The notes: generated from the sequence alone by a model not told the origin. Positions 52,348-62,045 are shown, numbered from the stretch's first letter. The stretch is DNA of 64,000 nucleotides from JAZRPG01 sp045649105 (GCA_045649105.1 JAZRPG010000022.1:28651-92650); one strand, 5' to 3'. Numbers and translations are program-made.

Positions 52348-54174
52348 ATGTCAAAAATAATAGGAATCGATCTCGGTACAACAAATTCCTGCGTTGCGGT
52401 AATGGAAGGCGGCGAGCCTACTGTTCTCGTTAATGCGGAAGGCGCAAGAACAACTCCGTCCGTTGTCGCATTTTCAAAGGACGGGGAGCGCATCGTCGGT
52501 CAGGTTGCAAAAAGACAGGCCGTTACAAATCCGGACAGAACAATCTCGTCAATCAAGCGCGAGATGGGTACTGATTTTAAAGCAAACATAGACGGAAAGT
52601 CATATTCTCCGCAGGAAATTTCAGCGATGGTGCTCCAGAAGCTCAAGACGGATGCGGAGAGCTTCATCGGTTCAAAAATAACACAGGCAGTTATCACGGT
52701 CCCGGCATACTTCACGGACAGTCAGCGCCAGGCAACAAAGGATGCAGGAAAGATTGCAGGCCTTGAGGTTCTCCGTATAGTCAATGAGCCGACGGCGGCA
52801 GCGCTTGCATACGGACTTGACAAAGAGGCTGACCAGAAAATCATGATTTATGACCTCGGCGGCGGAACGTTCGATGTATCTATCCTTGAAATAGGCGACG
52901 GTGTTGTTGAGGTTCTCGCAACAGCGGGTAACAACCGCCTCGGCGGCGATGACTTTGACGAGCGCATCACAAAGTGGATGGTTTCTGAGTTCAAGAAGGA
53001 CACGGGCGTCGATATCACGACAGACAAGATGGCGATGCAGCGTCTCCGTGAGGCGGCAGAGAAGGCAAAGATTGAGCTTTCGGGCGTCACCTCTACGGCG
53101 ATTAGCCTTCCGTATATAACGGCAGATGCAACAGGCCCGAAGCACCTTGAGCTTACGCTTACCCGCGCAAAGTTTAATGAGCTTACGGCGGACCTCGTTG
53201 AAAACACGATGGTTCCGGTTCGTCAGGCTATGTCTGATGCAAAGCTCTCTCCGAGCGACCTTTCAAAGGTTCTTCTTGTCGGCGGTTCAACAAGAATTCC
53301 TGCAGTAAGCGATGCGGTAAAGAACTTTACGGGTAAAGAGCCGTTTAAGGGAATCAACCCTGACGAGTGTGTTGCAATCGGTGCTGCTATCCAGGGCGGC
53401 GTTCTCGCAGGCGATGTAAAGGATATTCTTCTTCTCGATGTTACACCGCTTTCACTCGGAATTGAGACGATGGGCGGCGTGTTCACAAAGCTTATCGAGC
53501 GCAATACGACAATCCCGACAAACAAGAGCCAGGTCTTCTCCACTGCGGCAGACGGACAGACCTCTGTTGAGGTACATGTGCTTCAGGGTGAGCGTGAGAT
53601 GGCGGCATATAATAAGACACTCGGCCGTTTCCACCTCGACGGAATTCCGGCAGCTCCGCGCGGAGTACCGCAGATTGAGGTTACATTTGACATTGATGCG
53701 GACGGCATAGTAAATGTCGGCGCAAAGGACCTCGGCACGGGTAAGGAGCAGAAGATAACAATCACGGCATCCACAAACCTCTCAAAGGAGGATATTGAGA
53801 AGGCGGTTGCTGAGGCGGCTCAGTTCTCTGAGGAGGATAAGAAGCGCCGCGAGGAGGTCGACATCAGAAACGGTGCAGACCAGATGGTATATCAGACAGA
53901 GAAAGCTCTCACGGAGCTTGGCGACAAGATTTCAGAGGATGAAAAAAGTGCGGTAACTGCTGAGGTGGATAAGCTTAAGGAAGCCCTTAAGGGAACCGAC
54001 ACGGAGGCAATAAAGGCACAGACAGAGGCTCTTACAAAGAAATTCTATGAGATTTCGGAAAAGCTCTATAAAGCTGCTGCGGCAAATGCCGAAGCAGCAG
54101 GCGCTGAGGCACCGAACGACGGCGCTCCGAACGGCGACAATGTTGTTGACGCCGATTTCACACAGGTTGATTAA
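52348..54174 (+). CDS. dnaK: Hsp70 chaperone DnaK
   Basis: A 608-residue Hsp70. It has the ATPase domain (IGIDLGTTNSCVAV, IVNEPTAAALAYG, LGGGTFDVSI, VLLVGGSTRIPAV), linker DILLLDVTPLSLG, the peptide-binding beta domain and the helical lid. The C-terminus ends in a Gly/Ala/Asn-rich acidic tail. GGAGG lies 8 bases before the ATG at 52348, which decides the start; a TTG 15 bases upstream is not used. It works with GrpE and DnaJ on either side. Confidence 0.98.
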   Translation: MSKIIGIDLGTTNSCVAVMEGGEPTVLVNAEGARTTPSVVAFSKDGERIVGQVAKRQAVTNPDRTISSIKREMGTDFKANIDGKSYSPQEISAMVLQKLKTDAESFIGSKITQAVITVPAYFTDSQRQATKDAGKIAGLEVLRIVNEPTAAALAYGLDKEADQKIMIYDLGGGTFDVSILEIGDGVVEVLATAGNNRLGGDDFDERITKWMVSEFKKDTGVDITTDKMAMQRLREAAEKAKIELSGVTSTAISLPYITADATGPKHLELTLTRAKFNELTADLVENTMVPVRQAMSDAKLSPSDLSKVLLVGGSTRIPAVSDAVKNFTGKEPFKGINPDECVAIGAAIQGGVLAGDVKDILLLDVTPLSLGIETMGGVFTKLIERNTTIPTNKSQVFSTAADGQTSVEVHVLQGEREMAAYNKTLGRFHLDGIPAAPRGVPQIEVTFDIDADGIVNVGAKDLGTGKEQKITITASTNLSKEDIEKAVAEAAQFSEEDKKRREEVDIRNGADQMVYQTEKALTELGDKISEDEKSAVTAEVDKLKEALKGTDTEAIKAQTEALTKKFYEISEKLYKAAAANAEAAGAEAPNDGAPNGDNVVDADFTQVD

Positions 54175-54238
54175 TAAGTAAAAATAAACGGGGCGGTGTG
54201 TAAGCATCGCCCCGAAAGCCCTGGGGGGAAACATTTAC

Positions 54239-55384
54239 ATGGCAGAGACAAAGAGAGATTATTATGAAATTCTGGGTGTACAGAAGACGGCGACTGATGC
54301 GGAGCTTAAGAGCGCGTATCGCAAGCTTGCAAAGAAGTACCACCCTGATATAAATAAGGACGATAAAAGCGCTGAGGCTAAGTTTAAAGAAGTAAACGAG
54401 GCTTATGAGGTGCTGTCTGACGCGACGAAACGCAGTAAGTACGACCAGTTCGGCCACGCGGGGGTCGACCCGAATTTCGGCGGCGGATATGGGTCGTATG
54501 GCGGCGGGTTCGGCGGTTTTGAGGATTTTGACCTCGGGGACATATTCGGCTCATTCTTCGGCGGCGGGTTCGGCGGCGGCGCATCACAGAGAAGAAACGC
54601 GCCGACGCGGGGAGAGAGTATCCGCTCAAGCGTTGTTCTTTCGTTTGAGGAGGCTGCGTTCGGCTGCAAGAAAGAAATTACGGTCAACCGCATGGAGTCA
54701 TGCTCCGATTGCGGCGGTTCGGGAGCGGAAAAGGGCACAAGCGCAGAAACCTGTGCGACATGTCACGGAACAGGCAGCGTTAAAACGACGCGGCGCACAC
54801 CGCTCGGCATGGTGTCTACATCGGGCGCGTGTCCCACATGCCACGGAACGGGTAAGATAATAAAAAATCCGTGCAAGGTGTGCAGCGGCAGCGGGAAAAA
54901 ACGCGTATCAAGGAAACTTTCGGTAAATATTCCTGCAGGAATTGATGAGGGGCAGACCGTATCACTTCGAGGAGAGGGCAATGCGGGAAGCAACGGGGGT
55001 CCTGCAGGTGATGTTCTCATCACTATATCCGTGCGCCCGCATCATATACTGACCCGTGACGGGACATCGGTAATGTGCGATGTGCCTATAACATTCACAC
55101 AGGCAGTGCTGGGCGCGGAGATTGAGGTGCCGACGCTTGACGGGAAAGTCAAATACACGGTTCCTGAGGGCACGCAGACAGGAACGGTGTTCCGCCTTCG
55201 CGGAAAGGGAGTTCCCGTTCTTTCAGGTTCAAGGCGCGGGGATCAGTTTGTGCGGGTAAATATTGAGGTACCGCGAAATCTTAATCAGAAACAAAAGGAT
55301 TTGCTGACCGAGTTTTCAAAATCAGTCGGAGAGGGAAGCTATACGGAACGCAAGAGTTTTTTTGAAAAGCTTAAGAAAAAATAA
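54239..55384 (+). CDS. dnaJ: Co-chaperone DnaJ
   Basis: A 381-residue type I DnaJ. J-domain with HPD (KKYHPDINKDD), a Gly/Phe-rich region (GFGGFEDFDLGD...), four CxxCxGxG zinc motifs (CSDCGGSG, CATCHGTG, CPTCHGTG, CKVCSGSG) and the C-terminal substrate domains. It delivers substrates to DnaK and stimulates its ATPase. It starts 64 bases after dnaK. Confidence 0.98.
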   Translation: MAETKRDYYEILGVQKTATDAELKSAYRKLAKKYHPDINKDDKSAEAKFKEVNEAYEVLSDATKRSKYDQFGHAGVDPNFGGGYGSYGGGFGGFEDFDLGDIFGSFFGGGFGGGASQRRNAPTRGESIRSSVVLSFEEAAFGCKKEITVNRMESCSDCGGSGAEKGTSAETCATCHGTGSVKTTRRTPLGMVSTSGACPTCHGTGKIIKNPCKVCSGSGKKRVSRKLSVNIPAGIDEGQTVSLRGEGNAGSNGGPAGDVLITISVRPHHILTRDGTSVMCDVPITFTQAVLGAEIEVPTLDGKVKYTVPEGTQTGTVFRLRGKGVPVLSGSRRGDQFVRVNIEVPRNLNQKQKDLLTEFSKSVGEGSYTERKSFFEKLKKK

Positions 55385-55500
55385 GAACAGGTCCGCAGTG
55401 CTCTGTTCAAATATTTAAATTTACTGCTTTATGATAATGTCTTTGGGCTGTAATCCTTCATTTGCGACAATAATCAGTCTGAAATTACAGAAATTTGTTA

Positions 55501-55528
55501 TTGACAGAGTCCTATTTTGTGATATAAT
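55501..55528 (+). promoter_or_regulatory. Promoter of the polysaccharide-control operon
   Basis: TTGACA (55501-55506), 16-base spacer, TATAAT (55523-55528); both elements match the consensus exactly. It is 36 bases before the first start codon. Confidence 0.85.
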
Positions 55529-55564
55529 GATTCTGTAGCTAAGCGTAGAGAAGGAGCAGGGTTG

Positions 55565-56281
55565 ATGGAGCTTGATATAAAAAAGACATTATCCGTTCTT
55601 TTTTCAAAGTTTTGGATTATAGTCGCAGCAACAATTGCAAGCGGGCTCTTTGCGCTCGTTGCGAATGTATTTTTTGTGACTCCTATGTATACGTCGCAGG
55701 CGGTTTTGTATGTAAACAACATGGCTGAGCGTAAATCAGCTGTGGTAACATCAAACGATGTGATGGTTTCAAAAGAGCTTGTATCTACATGCATTGTTAT
55801 TTTGAACAGCCGAACCGTTCTTGATAAAGTAGCACAAGAGTCCGGCCTTGACTATACCGCGGGACAGCTGAAATCAATGATATCTGCAGGAGCTGTTTCG
55901 TCTACGGAAATATTCAGAGTCCAGGTAAGAAATTCTGACCCCCTAAAGGCGAAGAAAATTGCCGATGCTATATTGAAGGTCGCACCCGGAGAGATTAAAA
56001 GAGTTATAAACGGCGGTTCCGTATCAGTTATCGATTATGCGACGACTCCGCTTGCACCGTCTTCTCCGAATGTTCCGAAAAATACTTTGATAGGGGCATT
56101 TTTCGGTGCAGTACTTGCGGTATTTTTAATAATTGTTGTTAACCTGTTCGATACCCGCATCAAGTCTGAGTATGACCTTGTTGAGAATTTCGAACTTCCG
56201 ATAATAGGCGTGGTTCCCGCTTTCAAATTAGCAGAAAAAGCTGCACTTTCTGATGATTCAGGAGGGTTGGCAAAGTTATGA
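55565..56281 (+). CDS. Wzz/CpsC-like polysaccharide co-polymerase (BY-kinase modulator)
   Basis: A 238-residue protein with two membrane helices (about 17-40 and 176-199) flanking an extracytoplasmic domain, and the proline-rich motif PLAPSSPNVPKN just before the second helix. This is the CapA/CpsC type that fixes chain length and activates the partner kinase. The ATG at 55565 has AAGGAG 8 bases upstream; a TTG three bases before is not needed. It overlaps the kinase gene by four bases. Confidence 0.88.
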   Translation: MELDIKKTLSVLFSKFWIIVAATIASGLFALVANVFFVTPMYTSQAVLYVNNMAERKSAVVTSNDVMVSKELVSTCIVILNSRTVLDKVAQESGLDYTAGQLKSMISAGAVSSTEIFRVQVRNSDPLKAKKIADAILKVAPGEIKRVINGGSVSVIDYATTPLAPSSPNVPKNTLIGAFFGAVLAVFLIIVVNLFDTRIKSEYDLVENFELPIIGVVPAFKLAEKAALSDDSGGLAKL

Positions 56282-57036
56282 GATGGCATTTCGGGAAAAA
56301 GATAAGCAACGGTGAATATGTTAAAAGCGAGCTGCTTTCCGAGAAAACTCCGTTTGTAGTAGCTGAAGCATATAAAGCCATGCGCACAAATCTTATGTTC
56401 CTCCTTTCGGAAGGAAAGCAGATTGTGGCGTATACAAGTGTGTATGAAGCTGAAGGCAAGACGACGACTTGTATAAATATGGCGATTGCTTTCGGGCAGC
56501 TGGGCAAGAAGGTTCTTGTAATTGACATGGACATGAGAAGACCGCGCCTGCACAAATATTTTGAAGTTTCATCTTCTCCCGGTCTGAGCGACAGGCTTGC
56601 AAATTTCACAAGCGAGGTAAATATAGTAAAGACGGCATATGAAAATGTTTCGTTGCTTCCGGTCGGTACAATTCCGCCAAGCCCGTCTGAGCTTATTTCA
56701 TCAGGCGTTCTTGATGAGCTTTTTGATGATTTCAGAAAAGAGTATGATTACATATTCATCGATACACCGCCTGCATATATTGCGCCCGATGTTTCGGTAA
56801 TGGCAAGCAGGATTGACGGTATCGTTTTTGTTGTTCGCGAAAATGCTACTTCGACCGAGATGATAAAAAATACTGTGCTGGGGCTTGAGCGCGCAGGTGC
56901 GAAAATTTTCGGTTTTGTACTCAATGACTCTTCCGGAAAAACTGTGGTTGAGCAGTATAAATACAGGCGCCAGTATAAGCTACGCGTTGATAACTCCTTT
57001 TTGAATAAATTTAAAAAGAGCAGTGAAACGAAGTAG
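56278..57036 (+). CDS. Bacterial tyrosine kinase (CpsD/CapB-like)
   Basis: A 252-residue cytoplasmic BY-kinase. It has a Walker A region (SVYEAEGKTTT; the first Gly of the usual motif is Ala/Glu here), Walker A' VLVIDMDMRRPRL, Walker B DYIFIDTPPA, and a C-terminal Tyr/basic tail (QYKYRRQYKL) where autophosphorylation would occur. It phosphorylates itself and glycan enzymes to steer polysaccharide export. Coupled to the Wzz gene upstream by ATGA overlap. Confidence 0.88.
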   Translation: MRWHFGKKISNGEYVKSELLSEKTPFVVAEAYKAMRTNLMFLLSEGKQIVAYTSVYEAEGKTTTCINMAIAFGQLGKKVLVIDMDMRRPRLHKYFEVSSSPGLSDRLANFTSEVNIVKTAYENVSLLPVGTIPPSPSELISSGVLDELFDDFRKEYDYIFIDTPPAYIAPDVSVMASRIDGIVFVVRENATSTEMIKNTVLGLERAGAKIFGFVLNDSSGKTVVEQYKYRRQYKLRVDNSFLNKFKKSSETK

Positions 57037-57047
57037 GGAAAAATAAT

Positions 57048-57725
57048 ATGTATGTTGATTTTCATTCACATATACTTCCGTGCGCCGACCATGGGAGCAA
57101 CGGCATAGAGACATCGCTGAGCCAGATAAATAATGCGTATGCCGCAGGGATAGATACCATTGTTGCAACTCCGCATTTTTATCCGACATCCGATACGGTG
57201 GAAGAGTTCGTCAGCCGCCGCGAAAAGGCATATAATGAGCTTGTGGGGCACGACCTTCACGGCATAAAGATAATCCGTGCTGCCGAGGTTCAGATAACTG
57301 CGAATATTGAGAAAATAGACGGGATTGAAAAGCTGTGCATAGAAAACACAGATTACATATTGCTTGAATTTCCTCCTGAGCCCTGGCCGTTCTGGATACA
57401 GGAAGCGGTGTACCGGGTAGCTGCAACCCGCAGGCTGCACCCGATATGTGCGCATATTGACAGATACAGTCCTGCAGGGCGTGAAAAAATATTTAATATG
57501 AATATTGCAGTACAGATGAATGCTGATGCGCTTGCCGGCAGCTGGAGCAAGCGGAATAAGTTTAAGAAGCTCATAGCCTGCGGCGATGTCCACATTATCG
57601 GGAGTGATGCTCACGGCTTGGGTAATGATGCTTATAAAGCCTATGCCCGTGCGATGAAAAAACTTGGCATTCTGGGCGAAAAAGTAACAAAAAACGCGCG
57701 CAATATCCTATCAGGGATGTTATAA
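57048..57725 (+). CDS. PHP-type protein tyrosine phosphatase (CpsB/YwqE-like)
   Basis: A 225-residue PHP metal-dependent phosphatase. The N-terminus MYVDFHSHILPCADHGS has the metal histidines (usual form DIHSHILPGIDDGS), then ATPHFYPT, AAEVQIT, LLEFPPEPWP, and IIGSDAHG. It should remove phosphate from the BY-kinase. It is the third gene of the unit, 11 bases after the kinase. No glycosyltransferase or flippase gene is near. Confidence 0.9.
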   Translation: MYVDFHSHILPCADHGSNGIETSLSQINNAYAAGIDTIVATPHFYPTSDTVEEFVSRREKAYNELVGHDLHGIKIIRAAEVQITANIEKIDGIEKLCIENTDYILLEFPPEPWPFWIQEAVYRVAATRRLHPICAHIDRYSPAGREKIFNMNIAVQMNADALAGSWSKRNKFKKLIACGDVHIIGSDAHGLGNDAYKAYARAMKKLGILGEKVTKNARNILSGML

Positions 57726-57778
57726 TAAATTTAAGTAACAAACCCGCAATAGAAAATTTTCTGGGAAGGTGTAGAATT

Positions 57779-59305
57779 ATGAAGAAAACACTCAAAAGCA
57801 CAATCGCAATACTCATGGTAGCAGCAATGCTGGTTGTATCGGCTTTTGCAGCAGATGCAACACCCACGCTCTCCGATTTCTCGGATGCTCCGAGTTCGGA
57901 CAGCTGGATGTACAACGGACTGAACATAGCTGTTGAAAACAACGTTATGAACGGTCACAACGGTGAGATTAAGCCTGCAGGCAACCTCACACGCGCAGAG
58001 ATGATAGCGATGGTTGTTCGCGTTCTTGGCGCAAGCAACAAGACGGCAGACATCTCAAAGTTTATCGATGTTCCTGCTGATGCTTGGTACACTGATGTTA
58101 TTGAGGCAGGCTATGCTATCGGAATCGTCAACGGCAGCGGCAATAAGATGAATCCGAATGCTTCCATTTCCCGTGAAGAGACATTCGCAATCCTTGCCCG
58201 TGCATTTATGTATGTTACAGACAACAAGAATGTAGTAAATGCATTCGCAGACGGCGCAAATGTTTCAAATTGGGCACTTAATGCAACAGCAGCACTTGTT
58301 GATGCTAATGTTGTTCAGGGCGCAAACGGAAAGATTAATCCGAAGGCAGCTGTAACCCGTGCAGAGTTTGCAACAATGCTTTCGCGTATCGTTTCTGTTT
58401 ATATCAACTCAAGCACAGATGTTCCTTCTGTAATTGAGGGTAACGTAGTTATTAACGCACCTGATGTTGTTCTTAACGATGTAGAGATTAAGGGTAACCT
58501 TTATATTGCTGACGGCGCAGCTGACAGCGACATCGTTCTTAACAATGTTACAATTTCCGGTTCAACAGTAATCCGTGGCGGTAATGTCATTAAGGACGGC
58601 GCAGTCGTTAAGCCTGAGGATGTAAATCCTGTTATGCCGGGCGAAGATGAAACTCCGGACACTCCGGTAGTTCCTGATACTCCGGTAGTTCCGGACACAC
58701 CGGTAAAGCCTGAGAATCCTTCAGCAGGCAGCACAACGAACAATGCAGGCGTTCCGAGCGGAAGCACTACACCTACCATTAAGAGTGCATATGTCACATA
58801 TTCAATCGACGGCGGAGAGACTTTTGATGTATGGGATGCAACTGTTGCAGCTAAGAAGGTAACATTTGATTTCGCAGCACTTGCCGAAGAGGCAGAAACT
58901 ACGGATATCATCTTCGGTGAGATTTATGTCGGCACTTCACGCGATGTAAATTGCAACCATAACGGACTTGGCGTTTCCTTCGCTTCAAACGAGGAAGTTG
59001 CTGTTGCTGATATAATGGCAGCTATTGCAGAGCAGGGTCTTCAGATTGTTATAGTAAGTGCAGAGGACAACACACTTGCAGACCTCATGGATCATATGGA
59101 GACTGCATTCATCGCATATGATGAGTGGGCAGCAGACCTGTTTGAGAACCGCGGCATTACTTGCGAGAGCGAGACAAGCGCAACATTCACAGGTAAGCTT
59201 GGAAACGCAAATGCTGCATTTGAGCTTTGCATCGTGGTTCCTGAGTTTGGCGGTGCCTTAGGTGGCGGCGGATCCGTGGGTGGCGGAAGTGCACCTGAAC
59301 TTTAA
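57779..59305 (+). CDS. SLH-domain surface protein
   Basis: A 508-residue secreted protein with a signal peptide (cleaved near residue 24, SAFA-AD). Three S-layer homology motifs follow (about 31-85, 92-148, 152-205; each ends in the TRAE or SREE type). Next comes a bactofilin-like beta segment (NVVINAPDVVLNDVEIKG), a Pro/Thr repeat (TPVVPDTPVVPD), an unrecognised domain with VTYSIDGGETFDVWDA, and a Gly/Ser-rich C-terminus. SLH domains bind pyruvylated wall polymer. Codon use is less GC-rich than neighbours, which suggests high expression. It follows the kinase/phosphatase unit by 53 bases. Confidence 0.9.
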   Translation: MKKTLKSTIAILMVAAMLVVSAFAADATPTLSDFSDAPSSDSWMYNGLNIAVENNVMNGHNGEIKPAGNLTRAEMIAMVVRVLGASNKTADISKFIDVPADAWYTDVIEAGYAIGIVNGSGNKMNPNASISREETFAILARAFMYVTDNKNVVNAFADGANVSNWALNATAALVDANVVQGANGKINPKAAVTRAEFATMLSRIVSVYINSSTDVPSVIEGNVVINAPDVVLNDVEIKGNLYIADGAADSDIVLNNVTISGSTVIRGGNVIKDGAVVKPEDVNPVMPGEDETPDTPVVPDTPVVPDTPVKPENPSAGSTTNNAGVPSGSTTPTIKSAYVTYSIDGGETFDVWDATVAAKKVTFDFAALAEEAETTDIIFGEIYVGTSRDVNCNHNGLGVSFASNEEVAVADIMAAIAEQGLQIVIVSAEDNTLADLMDHMETAFIAYDEWAADLFENRGITCESETSATFTGKLGNANAAFELCIVVPEFGGALGGGGSVGGGSAPEL

Positions 59306-59361
59306 TTAAATTTAAAGTTAGGTTATATCTGTTACCTAAAGAGTCTATATTTTGGTTTTAT

Positions 59362-59392
59362 CAAGCGTCCGTTTTCTCGAAACGGACGCTTG
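59362..59392. terminator. Hairpin downstream of the SLH protein gene
   Basis: A perfect 13-bp stem (59362-59374 with 59380-59392), 5-base loop. No T-run follows, so it may be a transcript-stabilising hairpin rather than a simple terminator. Confidence 0.6.
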
Positions 59393-59490
59393 TCCTCGCT
59401 AAGGGTTTATTTCTGAGCTTCCGTAAATTTCGGGTATTAAATCTGCGCTCGGATTGCGGTTAAGCCGGGATTTCTTGGGAGAGATAGAAC

Positions 59491-60093
59491 ATGAAAAAGA
59501 AGATTATAATAATACTTGCAGTAATAACAGCTGTTTTGGCTCTGCTTTTTTGCGGATACAGACTTGGAATGTCATTTGTTGAGGACAAGGCTGTAGACAT
59601 GCTCCTTAAGGACCAGATTAATGACATGATTGACAGCGGAGAAGTAACGCTTGAGGAGCTTGAGGAAATTTTAAACATTCCGGACGAAGGAGAAGAGACT
59701 GAGAATATACAGCAGTCTGAGGGAGTGGCTGAAAACGGCAACGGAGAAACACAGCCTGAAAAGGACATCACTGCGGAAGATGAGCCATCTCCGCCGGCGC
59801 AGAAGCCAGTGACTTCACAGAAGCCGGACCGTCAGGAAGTAGTAGAAAAGGCCAGCGAAAAGATTGAGGATAGGATTTCGCGGGAGGACAAGCGCGCAAT
59901 AATGCGGCTTATCGGCTCACGGCTTACAAGCTCTGATATAAGTTATCTTTCAGGCCTCCTAAAAGGCGGGCTGTCCTCTGCAGAAAAGAAAGAAGCAAAG
60001 AAAATAGCACTGTCTCGTTTTTCAAGTGCGGAAATGCAAGAGATAAAAGGCTTTTACCGTAAGTATATAGGGCTTATAAAGAAGGAAAAATGA
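59491..60093 (+). CDS. Membrane-anchored protein of unknown function
   Basis: A 200-residue protein with one N-terminal helix (residues 4-22), then an acidic, low-complexity region (EEILNIPDEGEETENIQQSEG...EDEPSPPAQKP) and a charged helical C-terminus (EDKRAIMRLIGSRLTSSDISYLSGLLKGGLSSAEKKEAKKIALSRF). It probably spans the membrane once with the bulk outside. The next gene (VanZ-like) overlaps it by four bases, so the two are coupled. I do not recognise the family. Confidence 0.6.
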   Translation: MKKKIIIILAVITAVLALLFCGYRLGMSFVEDKAVDMLLKDQINDMIDSGEVTLEELEEILNIPDEGEETENIQQSEGVAENGNGETQPEKDITAEDEPSPPAQKPVTSQKPDRQEVVEKASEKIEDRISREDKRAIMRLIGSRLTSSDISYLSGLLKGGLSSAEKKEAKKIALSRFSSAEMQEIKGFYRKYIGLIKKEK

Positions 60094-60611
60094 GAGAAAA
60101 AGAAGGACATCAGATTTTCTGGGGAGCGCTATCCTTTTTCTGGGTAATGTATATCTATTCTCACTCAGCAAGCACAGCGCCGCAGTCACAGGCACAGAGC
60201 AATTCCGTAGTCAGAATAATTATTGATATAGCAGAGCGTTTTTTCGGTTTTGTTCTGACAGCGGAGCTTTGCGAAAATATGGGGAGAATAGTCCGGAAAT
60301 GTGCACATATGGCGATATTCTTTATACTTGGCGCATTGCTGTTTGTATTTATCATGAGCATCTGCAAAAAGAAAAGGCCGATATGCGCGCTTATCTCTAC
60401 TGCGGCATTTGCCGCAGCTGATGAATTCCATCAGATGTTCACTCCGGGCAGGGGCCCGTCCTTAAGAGATGTTGCGATTGACACATTCGGCGCTATGCTT
60501 GGTATTTTTGTTTTGTTGCTTATTTTCAGAAAAGGTTGTTTCCCGAAAAAGTTACACGGATATCTGCCTGAATACAGAAAGCACAGGGGGAGGAAGAAAA
60601 GTGAAATATGA
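60090..60611 (+). CDS. VanZ-family membrane protein
   Basis: A 173-residue protein with four membrane helices. The VanZ signature is clear: RKCAHMAIFFILG, then AAADEFHQMFTPGRGPSLRDVAIDTFGAMLGI with the conserved DE.HQ.F.PGR. VanZ proteins can lower binding of glycopeptides by an unknown way; most relatives have no resistance role. It overlaps the upstream unknown gene by four bases and the flavoprotein gene by 11 bases. Confidence 0.88.
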   Translation: MREKEGHQIFWGALSFFWVMYIYSHSASTAPQSQAQSNSVVRIIIDIAERFFGFVLTAELCENMGRIVRKCAHMAIFFILGALLFVFIMSICKKKRPICALISTAAFAAADEFHQMFTPGRGPSLRDVAIDTFGAMLGIFVLLLIFRKGCFPKKLHGYLPEYRKHRGRKKSEI

Positions 60612-61995
60612 CGTAGCGATTATCGGCGCAGGCCCTGCAGGTATATTTACTGCGCTTGAGCTTGTGCGACGCGGGAATAAGAAGAAAATTGCGATAGTAG
60701 AAAAGGGACGCTCGATTACGGAGCGCAATTGCCCGAAGACAAAGACGCGCGCCTGTGTAAATTGCAAGCCATACTGCAATATAACGACAGGTTTTTCCGG
60801 CGCAGGTGCTTTTTCTGACGGTAAGCTGTCACTCAGCCCTGATGTCGGCGGAATGCTTCCTGAGCTTATCGGGTATGATGTTGCCGAGGGAATGATAAAA
60901 TATACGGATAAGATTTATCTGGACTTCGGAGCTGACGAGCATATTGAAGGCGTGGGGCAGACCGAGGAGGTAAAGAAAATCCGCCTCAATGCAATCCGCG
61001 CAGGGCTGCGGCTTGTCGATTGTCCGATACGCCATCTGGGTACGGAAAAGGCACAGGAGCTGTACCTTGCGATTGAAAAGCACCTTGAGGCATCCGGCGT
61101 AGACATCATGTTTGGCTGGCAGTGCACGGATATAATAATCGAGGACAAGGTGTGCCGCGGCGCATATATAGAGAAAAACGGGGAGCAGCGCGAGCTTTAT
61201 GCCGACCATACAGTGGTTGCGACAGGCAGACGCGGTGCGAGCTGGCTTGAAAATCTGTGTGCAGAGCATAACATCGCTCACCAGCCGGGGACTGTTGATA
61301 TAGGCGTCCGCGTAGAGGTGCGCAACGAGGTAATGGAGCGCGTAAATGAGGTTTTGTATGAATCAAAGCTCATCGGATATCCGAAGCCGTTTAAGAACAA
61401 AGTACGCACCTTTTGTCAGAATCCGGGCGGGTTTGTAAGCCAGGAGAATTATGATAATGACCTTGCCGTTGTAAACGGACATTCATATAAAGAGCTTAAG
61501 TCGGACAATACAAATCTTGCCGTTTTGTGCTCGCATAATTTTAATGAACCGTTCAATCAGCCTATTTTGTATGCGCAGAAGGTCGGAGAGCTTACGAATA
61601 TGCTCGGTGCGGGACATATACTTGTCCAGCGCTACGGTGACATACTTGACGGAAAGCGAACATGGGCAAAGGAGCTTGCCCAGTCAAATGTGAAGCCGAC
61701 GCTTCCTGACGCTGTTGCAGGTGATATTACGGCTGCAATGCCGTACCGTGCGATGATAAGCATAATAAATTTTATCGCCGCGGTAGATATGGTTGTGCCC
61801 GGCTTTGCATCGGCGGAAACGCTTCTGTATTCGCCTGAGCTTAAGTTTTACAGCAACCGTGTCAAAATGGATAAGGATTTTAACACGAGTATCGGCGGGC
61901 TGTACTGTCTCGGTGATTCAAGCGGATGGACGCGCGGACTTATGATGGCGTCTGTGATGGGCGTTATGATGGGGCGGAATCTGTCTGAAAAATAA
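60601..61995 (+). CDS. FAD-dependent dehydrogenase (COG2509-like)
   Basis: A 464-residue flavoprotein. The N-terminal FAD loop YDVAIIGAGPAGIFTALELVRRG is followed by a Cys-rich stretch (CPKTKTRACVNCKPYCN) and GFSGAGAFSDGKLSLSP, typical of the uncharacterised FAD-dependent dehydrogenases of anaerobes. A C-terminal GLYCLGDSSGWTRGLMMA completes the fold. The Cys-rich part (C.KT..CVNC..YC) might bind a metal or be redox active. GTG at 60601 with GGGAGG 8 bases upstream decides the start. Substrate unknown. Confidence 0.85.
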   Translation: MKYDVAIIGAGPAGIFTALELVRRGNKKKIAIVEKGRSITERNCPKTKTRACVNCKPYCNITTGFSGAGAFSDGKLSLSPDVGGMLPELIGYDVAEGMIKYTDKIYLDFGADEHIEGVGQTEEVKKIRLNAIRAGLRLVDCPIRHLGTEKAQELYLAIEKHLEASGVDIMFGWQCTDIIIEDKVCRGAYIEKNGEQRELYADHTVVATGRRGASWLENLCAEHNIAHQPGTVDIGVRVEVRNEVMERVNEVLYESKLIGYPKPFKNKVRTFCQNPGGFVSQENYDNDLAVVNGHSYKELKSDNTNLAVLCSHNFNEPFNQPILYAQKVGELTNMLGAGHILVQRYGDILDGKRTWAKELAQSNVKPTLPDAVAGDITAAMPYRAMISIINFIAAVDMVVPGFASAETLLYSPELKFYSNRVKMDKDFNTSIGGLYCLGDSSGWTRGLMMASVMGVMMGRNLSEK

Positions 61996-62002
61996 GTAAG
62001 TG

Positions 62003-62045
62003 AATCGGGCAGAAACGATTGGTTTCGTTTCTGCCCGATTTTTAT
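62003..62045 (+). terminator. Terminator after the flavoprotein gene
   Basis: A perfect 16-bp stem (62003-62018 with 62025-62040), 6-base loop, then TTTTAT. Confidence 0.95.
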
